Shown in pieces: positions 7,510 to 15,381 of a DNA stretch of 21,464 nt. Source of the stretch: a virus; the IMG/VR virus record IMGVR_UViG_3300010885_008372, positions 1 through 21,464 of that record. One strand, 5' to 3'. The notes under the pieces were generated by a model that worked only from the letters and a program-made list of their open reading frames with translations, was not told where the DNA came from and searched no databases. Within the stretch, counting starts at the first letter, position 1. Each line of letters begins with the position of its first letter. The translations under genes and the position numbers were made by a program.

Positions 7510-8090
7510 TAGTAATATAATATGGTTGCAACCTCGTTAACTTCAAAATAAGCACCCCATGTAAACTCACCTGTAGCACTATTATACAACACTTCCTTAC
7601 CTACTGGACTGCCCGATGTAATTACCAGGTATTGTATGCCGTCTTTAAAGGCACCAAATACATTTTTACCAACTAACCCATTGTAAGTAAATTGATACTC
7701 GCCACCCTCAGCTATGTAGTTGTATACTTTGATATTGCCTGTGTCCATTGGTGCGTCTGAGTTAATATTTTCATCTAATTTTGTTGCCTTAATATATTCA
7801 AAAGATTTAGCTCCCTCCGTTCTTATTTGTATTGAATTAATCTTGTAAAATTGTGATTCGTACTCTATAATATCGTTACTTCTTGTTGGTCGCTCACGCT
7901 CATACCTTAACACAAAATTCTGGTCATAAGTCCATTGATTTTGGTCATAACTTTTTGCCGTAGAGCCGTCTCTATCAATAACCTCAGCCCACTTTGACCA
8001 ACTACCAGTAAGTACACTAACCAATCCACCAAACTCATTCAAGCTTGTTGTGTATCTATTGATAGTAACTCTACGATTTAATTTATACAC
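7509..8090 (-). CDS. Head-tail adaptor (SPP1 gp16-like) with C-terminal extension
   Basis: Residues 1-110 match the phage head-tail joining family: LNRRVTINRYTTSLNEFGG, then WSKWAEVIDRDGS, then FVLRYERERPTRSNDIIEYE and FYKINSIQIR. These are the Arg-Arg-Val-Thr-Ile opening, Trp-x-x-Trp-Ala-Glu-Val and Ile-x-Tyr-x-x-x-x-Tyr-x-Ile motifs of such adaptors. The family is usually about 100-115 residues. Here another 80 residues follow, rich in Tyr/Gly strands (YNYIAEGGEYQFTYNGLVG ... FTWGAYFEVNEVATILYY), which look like a separate beta domain of unknown role, perhaps neck decoration. The start overlaps the end of the upstream connector gene by 8 bases. Confidence 0.75.
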   Translation of the reverse strand: MYKLNRRVTINRYTTSLNEFGGLVSVLTGSWSKWAEVIDRDGSTAKSYDQNQWTYDQNFVLRYERERPTRSNDIIEYESQFYKINSIQIRTEGAKSFEYIKATKLDENINSDAPMDTGNIKVYNYIAEGGEYQFTYNGLVGKNVFGAFKDGIQYLVITSGSPVGKEVLYNSATGEFTWGAYFEVNEVATILYY

Positions 8091-8601
8091 GCTTGTAAAG
8101 GTTTAAAATTATCTTAGCTATTGGACTAATGTCATCCACTCCTACTGATCTGTTGTCATACAAATAATACACCTGGTTAAGTAATGCCGTCTTTAATGCC
8201 TCCGGTAATGTTGTGTACCCTGTTGTATAATCAATGGTAATGTTATTTTGCAAAGGTGTTTTTAAACGCTTAAACTCATTGCCACCAATTGTGTAATTTG
8301 TATCTAATATCAACACCGTTCCTTGCTCATTCTCAACACTATTAATGGCTATCATTGGGCCATAAGGAATGTAAATATCACCGTTCATATTGTTAAGCAC
8401 TGCTACTACATCATGCTCTACAAATCCAACACCAGTGTAAGCTTCACACATTTGCCTTGCAGCAGTAATCAATAAATTAATCAAATCATCATCAGTACTG
8501 ATGTCTATCTTACAAAAATTCTTTGCCTCAGTTAATGTAACCGGCTCCGTAATTTCCCCATCCTGAAATTGAACATCTAAGACACTGTTATAATCTACCA
8601 T
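8083..8601 (-). CDS. gp6-like head-tail connector protein
   Basis: This 172-residue protein would attach to the portal and begin the connector. The N-terminus has TEPVTLTEAKNFCKIDISTD, then DDLINLLITAARQMCEAYTG, the helical 'Leu-Asp-Asp-x-Leu-Ile-x-x-Leu-Ile-x-x-Ala-Arg' signature of HK97 gp6/SPP1 gp15-type connectors. A beta domain follows (IPYGPMIAINSVENEQGT) and a C-terminal helical part reads YTTLPEALKTALLNQVYYLY, also typical. The length fits the Gram-negative family. It is the first gene after the capsid-gene terminator, so it is either read through or has its own promoter. I did not find a clear promoter in the 72-base gap. Confidence 0.8.
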   Translation of the reverse strand: MVDYNSVLDVQFQDGEITEPVTLTEAKNFCKIDISTDDDLINLLITAARQMCEAYTGVGFVEHDVVAVLNNMNGDIYIPYGPMIAINSVENEQGTVLILDTNYTIGGNEFKRLKTPLQNNITIDYTTGYTTLPEALKTALLNQVYYLYDNRSVGVDDISPIAKIILNLYKRV

Positions 8602-8611
8602 GATTTATTTA

Positions 8612-8643
8612 TTTTAAAAAGCCCCACCCCTAGAGGTGAGGCC
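8612..8643 (-). terminator. Rho-independent terminator after the major capsid gene
   Basis: On the minus strand, GCCTCACCTC (8633-8642) pairs with GGGGTGGGGC (8621-8630) over ten positions, two of them G-U, around a TA core. A run of five T residues and further AT follow. It lies 31 bases past the capsid stop and before the connector ATG. It is the most GC-rich stem in the intergenic regions and a strong intrinsic terminator candidate. Confidence 0.8.
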
Positions 8644-8673
8644 TTTATCATCATCAAACAAACGAACTATTTA

Positions 8674-9876
8674 CTATACGTTACCGAAATCAGCATATAA
8701 TGCAGATGCAGGCATCATTAAGTTAACATCTTCTAAACACTCAATACGTGCAGTGATTAAGTTTTTAGTGAAGTTGTCTGCATCTTCCATTGAGAATTCA
8801 ACAGTGATAGCTTCAGTTTCAACTCTCTCAAGATAATCTCTATCAATGATTAAGATTTTATCATCAGTTACCCAAGATGCTGGTAAGATTGGTGTACCAC
8901 TTATTGCTACGTTTCCGTTAACACTTGACAAGATACCACCTGATCCTTGATAGTAACCATTAACATACAAAAGCTTGTTTAAACGAGCCAATTGTGTGTG
9001 TGATACTAACGCATAAGATGCATTGTAGTTAGCAGTCATTTGAGCAGCAATTGCATCAACGATAAATTTGATATCATCAGTCTCAGCTGATGAAGTAGAT
9101 CCTGTTGCAGCAGCACTAACTGTAGAGAAAAATGCAGAATTCTCAGCTTTGTAGAAATCTCTAAGCAACAATCTTGGAAGAGTTGTTTGCATAAATGGTA
9201 ATTGCTTAGCCATTTGCTTTGAAAAACGTGCAAAGCCTGCAATATAATCTTCAACAATTTTGATTTCTGATAAATCATAATCTACTTGACCTTTGCTAGC
9301 TCCTTCAGTTTGTACTGCAATTGCACCTTCTCCACCAGTCTCACGATATTGAACATATAAACCAGTTGGACTGATTGCAGTTGGCATCAAATCTCTAAAG
9401 TTGATTTTTTGAGATGGCAATAAAGCTTGTGTAGCTGCATAAGATGCAACACCATCACCAGTTAAGTTGTTAGACAAAGTCATGTTACCAACAGCTTTGA
9501 TTTCCATACGGAATGGCTTACCCTTCTTTACGTTTTGGATTTGGTCGAAATTCTCTTCCATTCCTTCAGTAAATAATTGACCAAAAGATTTTTTCTCCAT
9601 GCTAGATGCAGATGAAGATTTAACTCTTGTTTGCAACAAATCAAATCCTTTCAATATTGCAGCTTGCTCAGCTTTCAATTTGTTGAACTCATCTGTCATA
9701 GCTTTTACAGCCTCAGCTGAATCACTACCGTTGCCAAATGCGTTGATTTTCTCATCAACTGCTGTTACTACTGATTTCAATTGATCAGCAATCTCAGACT
9801 TAGTTTTTTCAGATATTGAAGTTTCAAGTGTTGACTTTAACGCTTCCAATTCTGACATTAATTCTTTCTTTTCCAT
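8674..9876 (-). CDS. Major capsid protein, HK97 fold, with N-terminal delta-like domain
   Basis: This 400-residue protein forms the icosahedral head. Residues 1-85 are helical and Lys/Glu/Ala-rich (MEKKELMSELEALKSTLETS, then AVKAMTDEFNKLKAEQAAIL), a coiled coil like the HK97 delta (scaffolding) domain. A Ser-rich linker (VKSSSASS, about residues 85-92) is a likely place for maturation cleavage by the protease encoded next door. The mature part has the HK97-type N-arm and E-loop pattern (SPTGLYVQYRETGGEGAIAV), then a P-domain spine helix beginning QMAKQLPFMQTTLPRLLLRD and an A-domain reading YALVSHTQLARLNKLLYVNG. The protease gene is 24 bases upstream and a strong terminator lies downstream, consistent with high expression. 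Confidence 0.92.
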   Translation of the reverse strand: MEKKELMSELEALKSTLETSISEKTKSEIADQLKSVVTAVDEKINAFGNGSDSAEAVKAMTDEFNKLKAEQAAILKGFDLLQTRVKSSSASSMEKKSFGQLFTEGMEENFDQIQNVKKGKPFRMEIKAVGNMTLSNNLTGDGVASYAATQALLPSQKINFRDLMPTAISPTGLYVQYRETGGEGAIAVQTEGASKGQVDYDLSEIKIVEDYIAGFARFSKQMAKQLPFMQTTLPRLLLRDFYKAENSAFFSTVSAAATGSTSSAETDDIKFIVDAIAAQMTANYNASYALVSHTQLARLNKLLYVNGYYQGSGGILSSVNGNVAISGTPILPASWVTDDKILIIDRDYLERVETEAITVEFSMEDADNFTKNLITARIECLEDVNLMMPASALYADFGNV

Positions 9877-9900
9877 GTCTTTATGGTTTTTGTAATTTGA

Positions 9901-10644
9901 TTAAATTTTATTTCTAAACTGCCTAATTATATCTATTGTATCATCTGCTGGCTGAATGGTGTTAACCGGTTCAGTAGTATTAGATTTCATATCTAGAATT
10001 AATTGAGCTAATTGTTTACTATGTAACAACAACATCTGTATTGTATCATCTGTTGCCGTTGTATTTCTGCAGAACTTGTCAATAGCAGCCGTCTTAGCCA
10101 CTATCATATCTACATCTAAATTCTTATCACCCTTAAGTGATGTGATTGGAGTTAATGCATTTGCACCCCATGCCGTCAATGAACTACCCTCATATAACTT
10201 TACCTCAGTAATCTCAAATTGTCCTAATGATGGATTACGTAAATAGTTTTCATAGGATTGGACTTGATTACGCTTGATAATTTTAAAACCTATTGAATGC
10301 TCAGTTATTAATCCACTCTCAACCATCTTTATAAAATCCATACCGCCCTCATGTGTGCCTACCTGACTCTCATAATACAATCCATTTGCATCTTCCTTTA
10401 AACTAAGTAATTTACCCAAAGGTTGTGATGGATCATGATTAAGTAAATGCTTAATTCTAGGTTGTGCTGATGCCGGGCCTTGCTCACTAATTGTCTTAGT
10501 AAATGCTCCAGGCTTCATAATGTCTCCATCTGCATCAACATTGTTGAACTTGCTAAAGTAACCAGTAACAATGCCCTGTATTGGATTCATATCCATTATC
10601 TCAGATGCTATTGAAATGTCCTTTATTGTGTAAATACTGTTCAT
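9901..10644 (-). CDS. Prohead protease (HK97 gp4-like)
   Basis: This 247-residue serine protease would cleave the capsid protein's N-terminal domain during head maturation. The N-terminal part has GIVTGYFSKFNNVDADGD, the usual 'Gly-x-x-x-x-Phe-x-x-x-Asn-x-x-Asp' opening, then MKPGAFTKTI. The likely catalytic histidine lies in IKHLLNHDPSQPLGK (His66 or His70), and the nucleophile is Ser117 in ITEHSIGFKI. The C-terminal third (residues about 175-247) has low-complexity Thr/Asp segments, probably a linker or scaffold tail. It precedes the capsid gene, as is standard. A weak Bacteroidota-type promoter match lies just upstream. Its start is close behind the tRNA-like element. Confidence 0.9.
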   Translation of the reverse strand: MNSIYTIKDISIASEIMDMNPIQGIVTGYFSKFNNVDADGDIMKPGAFTKTISEQGPASAQPRIKHLLNHDPSQPLGKLLSLKEDANGLYYESQVGTHEGGMDFIKMVESGLITEHSIGFKIIKRNQVQSYENYLRNPSLGQFEITEVKLYEGSSLTAWGANALTPITSLKGDKNLDVDMIVAKTAAIDKFCRNTTATDDTIQMLLLHSKQLAQLILDMKSNTTEPVNTIQPADDTIDIIRQFRNKI

Positions 10645-10649
10645 TGATA

Positions 10650-10684
10650 TAAAGTTACTATTTTATTTTAAATAAATGACCAAA
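10650..10684 (-). promoter_or_regulatory. Weak candidate promoter before the prohead protease gene
   Basis: On the minus strand, TTTG (10681-10684) and TAACTTTA (10650-10657) are separated by 23 bases, close to the Bacteroidota TTTG / TAnnTTTG pattern but with A as the last base of the -7 box and a slightly long spacer. It lies just before the protease start at 10644. In AT-rich DNA this could be chance. Confidence 0.22.
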
Positions 10685-10694
10685 ATAATTTTGC

Positions 10695-10782
10695 ACTTGG
10701 TAAGGGATTTGCACCCTTATCTCCCTACTATGTAAGGGCGTTTCCTAATGTTGGTATTTATTCCCAATTACGCCAACCAAGT
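10695..10782 (-). tRNA. tRNA-like element of 88 nt, anticodon not assignable
   Basis: It reads on the minus strand, in the gap between the minor head protein and protease genes. Ends ACTTGGT and ACCAAGT form a perfect 7-bp acceptor stem. AAGGG TGCAAAT CCCTT forms a 5-bp T arm with a 7-base loop directly next to the acceptor, as in tRNAs. TG at positions 8-9 and GCGTAATTGGGA place GG at 18-19, like a D loop. The D-stem partner ACGC appears only about 20 bases late, and the next stem CCTTAC-ATA-GTAGGG has a 3-base loop, like a long variable arm. No 5-bp/7-base anticodon arm with U33 can be drawn. The T loop has G where U55 is expected. CCA is not encoded. It may be a decayed tRNA or a tRNA-mimicking RNA. 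Confidence 0.5.
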
Positions 10783-10785
10783 ATC

Positions 10786-11577
10786 TTATCTTCTAATTAT
10801 TCTACCGTTCCTATCCCTCTTCGCCTGAAATGCAACCGTACATCTGCAATTTACTACCTCACTAGCTGGGACTGCCAGCCCATTTGGTTGTGTTCTCACA
10901 CCAGGTTGCATCATCCCAATATCACCAAGCTTAGCATTTGTCAAAGTAAATGGTGTATCAATTGGTAGCCTTGTACCGTCAACCATCTTATGATCATGCC
11001 TTGTTCTGTTATCCTTTACTGCTATCCATACTTTCTCCATTACATTACCAGATTCATTTGCGTATATCATAGCAGCACCATTAGCACTGGTAACTGTCTC
11101 AGTCCTTGCTATCCTCCTTGCCCTCATTGCATTGAATGCCGGACTAACCAATAACTGCCTTACTATATCATCAAATGAGGCACCTGTTACTGCTGCATCA
11201 CTTAATACCTGTTGTATGAATGATGTGCTGTAACTTGTCATTAGGTTTGCATCATTCAACAAATCAATACCATAGTATTGATTCATCAACTCCACTATCC
11301 TTTCATTAAATCCCATTTGACCTGAAACAAATGCATCATCAGCCTTTATTGATTCCGTTCTAGTTACTCTAGCCCACGCTGGCCCCACCGTCTTATACAA
11401 TGATACTAACACCTCATATATGGGGAACACCGGTAATGTCATTGGATCTTGTGTCTTTATAAATGCATCCAATTGAATCTTTAAAGCTTTATGAAACTTA
11501 GGCTCATACAACTTCTCATACCTTTGTTGAAACTTGTTCCACTTATTCCAATATGCCTGTTGTTCCTGTTGTGTCAT
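10786..11577 (-). CDS. Minor head protein (SPP1 gp7 / Mu F-like head morphogenesis)
   Basis: This 263-residue protein is encoded right after the portal region, as in many phages, and is a minor capsid protein involved in head assembly or DNA entry. The C-terminal half carries the Mu F signature: ARRIARTETVTSANGAAMIY, then KVWIAVKDNRTRHDHKMVDG (Trp-x-x-x-x-Asp-x-Arg-Thr-Arg-x-x-His), then PASEVVNCRCTVAFQ. The N-terminal half is helical and less conserved. Its ATG overlaps the preceding 62-residue gene in ATGA, so translation is likely coupled. The tRNA-like element begins 3 bases after the stop. Confidence 0.88.
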   Translation of the reverse strand: MTQQEQQAYWNKWNKFQQRYEKLYEPKFHKALKIQLDAFIKTQDPMTLPVFPIYEVLVSLYKTVGPAWARVTRTESIKADDAFVSGQMGFNERIVELMNQYYGIDLLNDANLMTSYSTSFIQQVLSDAAVTGASFDDIVRQLLVSPAFNAMRARRIARTETVTSANGAAMIYANESGNVMEKVWIAVKDNRTRHDHKMVDGTRLPIDTPFTLTNAKLGDIGMMQPGVRTQPNGLAVPASEVVNCRCTVAFQAKRDRNGRIIRR

Positions 11578-11762
11578 AAACTAACTGTTATGCTTAACCC
11601 TTGTGGACTTAATTTATTTGCTAATGCTTTTTTTACTTGCTCTACCTTCCATTCCCTTTGTTGTTTTTTTAATGGACATGATGGCACTGGCAACTCACTG
11701 ATAAGCATCAATGAGATTTTACTGTGTATCATCTGTGTAATTTGCTCTATACTTTTTTCCAT
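11574..11762 (-). CDS. Small hypothetical protein between portal and minor head genes
   Basis: This 62-residue ORF starts at an ATG overlapping the portal stop (TAATG) and ends in ATGA shared with the next gene's start. Both junctions fit tight translational coupling, which supports a real gene. The sequence is MEKSIEQITQMIHSKISLML, then Pro/Cys/Ser and Lys/Gln-rich segments, including LKKQQREWKVEQVKKALANK, likely an amphipathic helix. No motif or family is recognised. Its place between portal and minor head protein suggests a role in head assembly, but that is only inferred from position. Confidence 0.7.
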   Translation of the reverse strand: MEKSIEQITQMIHSKISLMLISELPVPSCPLKKQQREWKVEQVKKALANKLSPQGLSITVSL

Positions 11763-13102
11763 TACAACATTGGTAAATCAGGAACACTCATAGTTAAATC
11801 CGTTATCACTTGCTTACCTGAATCAATTATAATCTGATTCATTACAGGCTCATCTATCATCTCAAAGTCTTGTATCTCTCTCTTTTCATTTGGTGTTATC
11901 CACCACATTGCACCCAATGCCTCAGCTTGCGTTTTCATATCATCCTGCATAGCCGGAATGTCGCTTATGTCTATCTCTATTGTTCTGCTCACTCCATCCT
12001 GATACATAGGCAATATGCCCCTTATCAATGCATCCCTAAACAAATGTATGTTTGGTAAGATTGAGTTTGTGTATAGCATTTTTAATGCTGTATTCATGTT
12101 GTTGTAAGTACTGCTATCTGTATTGTTTAGCAACACCTCAGGGAACTTATAAGCATTGCAAATCTTTGTGAAGTCTATCTTTTGTAAATCAGCTACCTCC
12201 ATATCTGCTAACCTCAATCCCAACTCTAAATATCCCATCTCACCAGCTGCGAAGTATGGCGCACCCTTGTTACTGCTATTTCTTAAGTACTTGCTAAAGT
12301 CATTCTTACGTTGCCCCAATGATTCAATTGCAAAATCAGACTTCTCATACACAATACCTGGCACCCCACCATTCTGCATTTGTGCTACTGATGCATTCAT
12401 TCCAGCATCTAACCTGGTAACACGTTTAGTCAATACTTGCAAAGGACTTAGGCCCCTGAACTGCTGACCATTTGTAATGGTTGGATTGTAATACTTCACA
12501 TGAATTATCTCATCTGTTGTAAACTTACCATCAAAGTTTGTATCAAAGTATCTATACCCTACTACTGCCTGAGGGAACGTATCACTAACCAACACCGTTA
12601 CATTCTGATTGTTCAATGCATGAAGTGTAACCATGCCAGCATTAGGCCCAAGCTCCAACACTTCTTTGTATAAAAAAAGCTCACCAGTGATGTATAAGAT
12701 TGTGTAATATTTTATCTTATCTTCATAGCTTATGCCATCCAACATTTTCATAAAGATATCATCAGGCTGTAAATCTTGTAAAGCTTTAGTTTTATAGTAC
12801 TTCTTTTGTAATGCTTTCATGTCATACTTTTTGTATGACTTCATTGCATTATCATCCACAATCTCATAACCATAGAATGGAATCCTTGCAGCAGTCTCAG
12901 CTAGATAGCTTATCACTGAATAAATATCATCAATTGTGCAGTACTGGTTGATTGCCTCAATAGTCTGCCAACTTGGGAAGATTGCATTACTTGCATTGAT
13001 AGTCATTCCCATTGATGTACTTTGTAAAGCTTTTACTTGTTGCTGTAAGTCCTTTACTATCTTAGGAACTCCAAACAGCCTGTCAATCATTCTCATAAGC
13101 AA
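11762..13102 (-). CDS. Portal protein (HK97-type)
   Basis: The portal is the dodecameric ring at one vertex through which DNA is packaged. The 446-residue product has the family's N-terminal region with INQYCTIDDIYSVISYLAET (helices leading into ARIPFYGYE), then a strand region reading LYITGELFLYKEVLE. An Asn/Gln-rich core follows (GVPGIVYEKSDF), then YKFPEVLLNNTDSSTYNNMN, the HK97-type 'Pro-x-x-Leu-Leu-x-Asn ... Tyr-x-Asn' segment. The C-terminus has IEIDISDIPAMQDDMKTQAE and WITPNEKREIQ, typical of portal stem and crown helices. Its start overlaps the large terminase stop by 20 bases. Confidence 0.9.
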   Translation of the reverse strand: MLMRMIDRLFGVPKIVKDLQQQVKALQSTSMGMTINASNAIFPSWQTIEAINQYCTIDDIYSVISYLAETAARIPFYGYEIVDDNAMKSYKKYDMKALQKKYYKTKALQDLQPDDIFMKMLDGISYEDKIKYYTILYITGELFLYKEVLELGPNAGMVTLHALNNQNVTVLVSDTFPQAVVGYRYFDTNFDGKFTTDEIIHVKYYNPTITNGQQFRGLSPLQVLTKRVTRLDAGMNASVAQMQNGGVPGIVYEKSDFAIESLGQRKNDFSKYLRNSSNKGAPYFAAGEMGYLELGLRLADMEVADLQKIDFTKICNAYKFPEVLLNNTDSSTYNNMNTALKMLYTNSILPNIHLFRDALIRGILPMYQDGVSRTIEIDISDIPAMQDDMKTQAEALGAMWWITPNEKREIQDFEMIDEPVMNQIIIDSGKQVITDLTMSVPDLPML

Positions 13103-14591
13103 ACATTAATTTTGGTTTTAACTCAAACATTTCACGCATCATAAACATATCCAACAAATCGGGGCTATCCCCGTTTAACTTAACTTTCATTTCATCCTTG
13201 CCCACTATCCTAAGCTTACCATCATAATCACTCTTAGCACGTTGGATAGCCTTGCGCTCATACATAAACCTTTGCCTCACCGTCATTGTACTATCGTACA
13301 TCTTAGATGCTACATTCTTACTAATTTTCATCTGTCCATCACCAACCCTTCCACCTGATCTGTAATAGCATTGTGTCTTTAGATTAAAGTAATTCTCTTT
13401 TATCAACCTTCCACTTGCCTCATCCTTTACACTCATTGCTGATGCCCCACCATTGAACGGTACTGCACCCTTTATGAATCCATCCACATAACTACCTACA
13501 CCATCAGCGTCATAACAAATATAACGATTTTCTACGGAATACTTTTGAGCCATACGATTAATTAAATCTATCACTTGCTTACCATCACTCTTATCCATTA
13601 TCTCCATGTCCACTAACTCCATACCTTCCCAATATCCAACTACAAGCTTATTGCTTCCCTTCATTGCAATATCTGCAGTGATGTACTTGCCTGTCTTATT
13701 AACTCCTTTTACATTCTCAAACAACCCTGCAAAGCTATCATACTCATACACATCATTAGGACTGTTGCTCACCTTCCACCTTCCTTCAAGTAGTTGCCTC
13801 CTGGTGTCCTCATCCTGACTAAGCAAGTTACCTGGATAAGAAGGATCATTCTTTAACCCTTCCTTATTATCGTAAATGCTTCCACTAACAAACGTAATGG
13901 ACTTGATAAAGTCTTGTGGTTGTAATCCTGATGCCTTTATCATTGGCTCAATGATATGCTCAGCTTTCTCATACACTTCCTCATAGCTATCACCCCAAAT
14001 GTAATCATGGCCATACTTGATAAAGTATCTTAGCTTACCTCTACGCTCCAGTATTGGAAACCCTGTCTCACCATCTATCCACCAGCTTATGAGTTTATAC
14101 ACCCAACTCTCAGGATCAGGATTGCATGTAGCCCTAACATAAGGCTTCACCTGGCATGAGCTACGGTTACGTGATAGCAGATAAAAAAACATTGATTCAG
14201 TAAAATGTGTAAGCTCATCAAATCCTAAGAATGGAATCTGTGATCCCTGCCAATCATATTTATTTTTCTCATACTCCAAATGCCTGAATGAAATCTTTAC
14301 ACCACTTGGGAACTTCCAGTCTAATGATGATTCCCTTGCATCACCCTTAACTATTGGATAAAGCTTTGTACTGGTGTCCCATAATCCACCCTCATTTCTT
14401 ATCTGTACGCTGGTCCTACGGAATATTACACCACCAAATCCTTTGATGTCTATGTGTCTAATAGGATCTAATAAAAGTGCAAATGTCTTACCTACAAACG
14501 CAGCTGCACCACCAATGACAATATCAGCCTTACTGGATAAAGCTATAGTTTGGTAGCCTGTTTGTGGCCTTATATATTCGATGTTATTCAA
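13083..14591 (-). CDS. Large terminase subunit (ATPase and nuclease)
   Basis: The large terminase pumps DNA into the prohead and cuts the concatemer. The 502-residue protein has IVIGGAAAFVGKTFALLL (residues 25-41) as the Walker A region; the P-loop fits the relaxed [AG]-x4-G-K-[ST] pattern, with Ala in place of the usual first Gly. Walker B is FLGFDELTHF (121-130, with Asp125 and Glu126). The coupling motif is in RATCNPDPESW (153-163). The nuclease half has ITADIAMKGSNKLVVGY (Asp307), YICYDADGVG (Asp361/Asp363) and a C-terminal acidic pair in GDSPDLLDMF. The start codon overlaps the small terminase stop by 8 bases. Such packaging proteins are the best markers for placing this phage. Confidence 0.93.
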   Translation of the reverse strand: MNNIEYIRPQTGYQTIALSSKADIVIGGAAAFVGKTFALLLDPIRHIDIKGFGGVIFRRTSVQIRNEGGLWDTSTKLYPIVKGDARESSLDWKFPSGVKISFRHLEYEKNKYDWQGSQIPFLGFDELTHFTESMFFYLLSRNRSSCQVKPYVRATCNPDPESWVYKLISWWIDGETGFPILERRGKLRYFIKYGHDYIWGDSYEEVYEKAEHIIEPMIKASGLQPQDFIKSITFVSGSIYDNKEGLKNDPSYPGNLLSQDEDTRRQLLEGRWKVSNSPNDVYEYDSFAGLFENVKGVNKTGKYITADIAMKGSNKLVVGYWEGMELVDMEIMDKSDGKQVIDLINRMAQKYSVENRYICYDADGVGSYVDGFIKGAVPFNGGASAMSVKDEASGRLIKENYFNLKTQCYYRSGGRVGDGQMKISKNVASKMYDSTMTVRQRFMYERKAIQRAKSDYDGKLRIVGKDEMKVKLNGDSPDLLDMFMMREMFELKPKLMFAYEND

Positions 14592-14907
14592 TTGGCTCTA
14601 TTGTTTCATCTATCGGCTCTATTGGCTCAATGAAGTTATCTCGGCCATTGTCCGGTAGTTGTATTACTTGGAATGTTTTGATGTCCTGTTCTACGTTCAT
14701 CTGTATCTGATCTGTTGGCTTACCTACTCCATGCTCCCAGCAAAACTTAATCAATATAGGCTCCTTGCTATTCAGTAACGTAACAAAGCCATTGTGAATA
14801 CTACCGTAGTACTCCTCAATAGCTTTTATTGCGATGTTCCTGACATCTAACTCAAATTGTTTTTTAGGCCTTCCTGCTCCAGGTCTAGCCCCTCCTGTTC
14901 CTGCCAT
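14584..14907 (-). CDS. Small terminase subunit
   Basis: This 107-residue protein would recognise the packaging site. It starts MAGTGGARPGAGRPKKQFEL, the Gly-Ala-Arg-Pro-Gly-Ala-Gly-Arg-Pro-Lys basic N-terminus typical of many small terminases, followed by a helix reading IAIKAIEEYYGSIHNGFVTL and a segment reading IKFCWEHGVGKPTDQ, typical of this group. The C-terminus is a short acidic Glu-Pro-Ile repeat (IEPIEPIDETIEPIE) that may contact the large subunit. It directly precedes the large terminase gene and overlaps it by 8 bases, the usual order. Confidence 0.85.
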   Translation of the reverse strand: MAGTGGARPGAGRPKKQFELDVRNIAIKAIEEYYGSIHNGFVTLLNSKEPILIKFCWEHGVGKPTDQIQMNVEQDIKTFQVIQLPDNGRDNFIEPIEPIDETIEPIE

Positions 14908-14950
14908 GATGATTTACAATTGTTTAATCAATATAAAATTAATCATTTTC

Positions 14951-15277
14951 TTAGACATAACGATAATTAAATGACCTCTTAACTAAATCTAATGCTTTTT
15001 TACGGTCTAATAGCAATACTTCCTTCATCTCGGTAAGGTCTTTAAATATCTTGCCACTATTAACCTCTAAAATGCGTTGCTTATTGTAATCTCTTTTTCT
15101 TGAATTTATGACATGGATAAGCTCATCATTTTTGTAAACCTTGTAAAGATTTTTCATGCCATCATACATTGGAATTATGACTCCTAAAATCTCATCATCT
15201 GTCCTGGTTGTTGTAGCCACTTTATAACACATAATTCTGCTAGAATTATACACCTTAAATATCGTTTGTTTTTCCAT
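14951..15277 (-). CDS. Hypothetical protein, 108 residues
   Basis: No family is recognised with confidence. The protein is basic and mixed alpha/beta: MEKQTIFKVYNSSRIMCYKV, then IIPMYDGMKNLYKVYKNDEL and INSRKRDYNKQ. The last third, ILEVNSGKIFKDLTEMKEVL followed by a Lys-rich helix, resembles a NUMOD1-like 'Val-x-x-Gly-x-Ile-Phe-x-x-x-x-Glu' mini-domain of DNA-binding homing endonuclease accessory proteins, but the match is weak. It lies between the origin-like region and the small terminase gene and is read in the same direction. A DNA-binding or packaging accessory role is only a guess. Confidence 0.6.
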   Translation of the reverse strand: MEKQTIFKVYNSSRIMCYKVATTTRTDDEILGVIIPMYDGMKNLYKVYKNDELIHVINSRKRDYNKQRILEVNSGKIFKDLTEMKEVLLLDRKKALDLVKRSFNYRYV

Positions 15278-15336
15278 ATCTTTTTTATCTGTTTGTAATC
15301 TATGTAATCAATTTTAACCATTTTTCTATTTCTCTC

Positions 15337-15356
15337 TATATATATATATATATATA
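15337..15356. repeat. (TA)10 dinucleotide tract
   Basis: Twenty bases of alternating TA lie in the 187-base gap between the primase and the 108-residue gene, next to a GGTTACA heptamer cluster. Such a tract melts easily and could act as an unwinding element or promoter spacer. It may also be polymerase slippage with no function. Confidence 0.8.
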
Positions 15357-15381
15357 CTTTAGTAAAATAAATATAAAAATA

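Noticed and set aside
9036-9278. 80-codon minus-strand ORF inside the capsid gene
   Set aside because: It is an out-of-frame shadow of the major capsid protein with Leu/Gln-rich low complexity.
11491-11793. 100-codon plus-strand ORF with Cys/Leu-rich sequence
   Set aside because: It is antisense to the 62-residue gene and its neighbours, whose start-stop overlaps support the minus strand.
14587-14640. Glu-Pro-Ile coding repeat at the end of the small terminase
   Set aside because: It is a short in-frame low-complexity tail and not a mobile or regulatory repeat.
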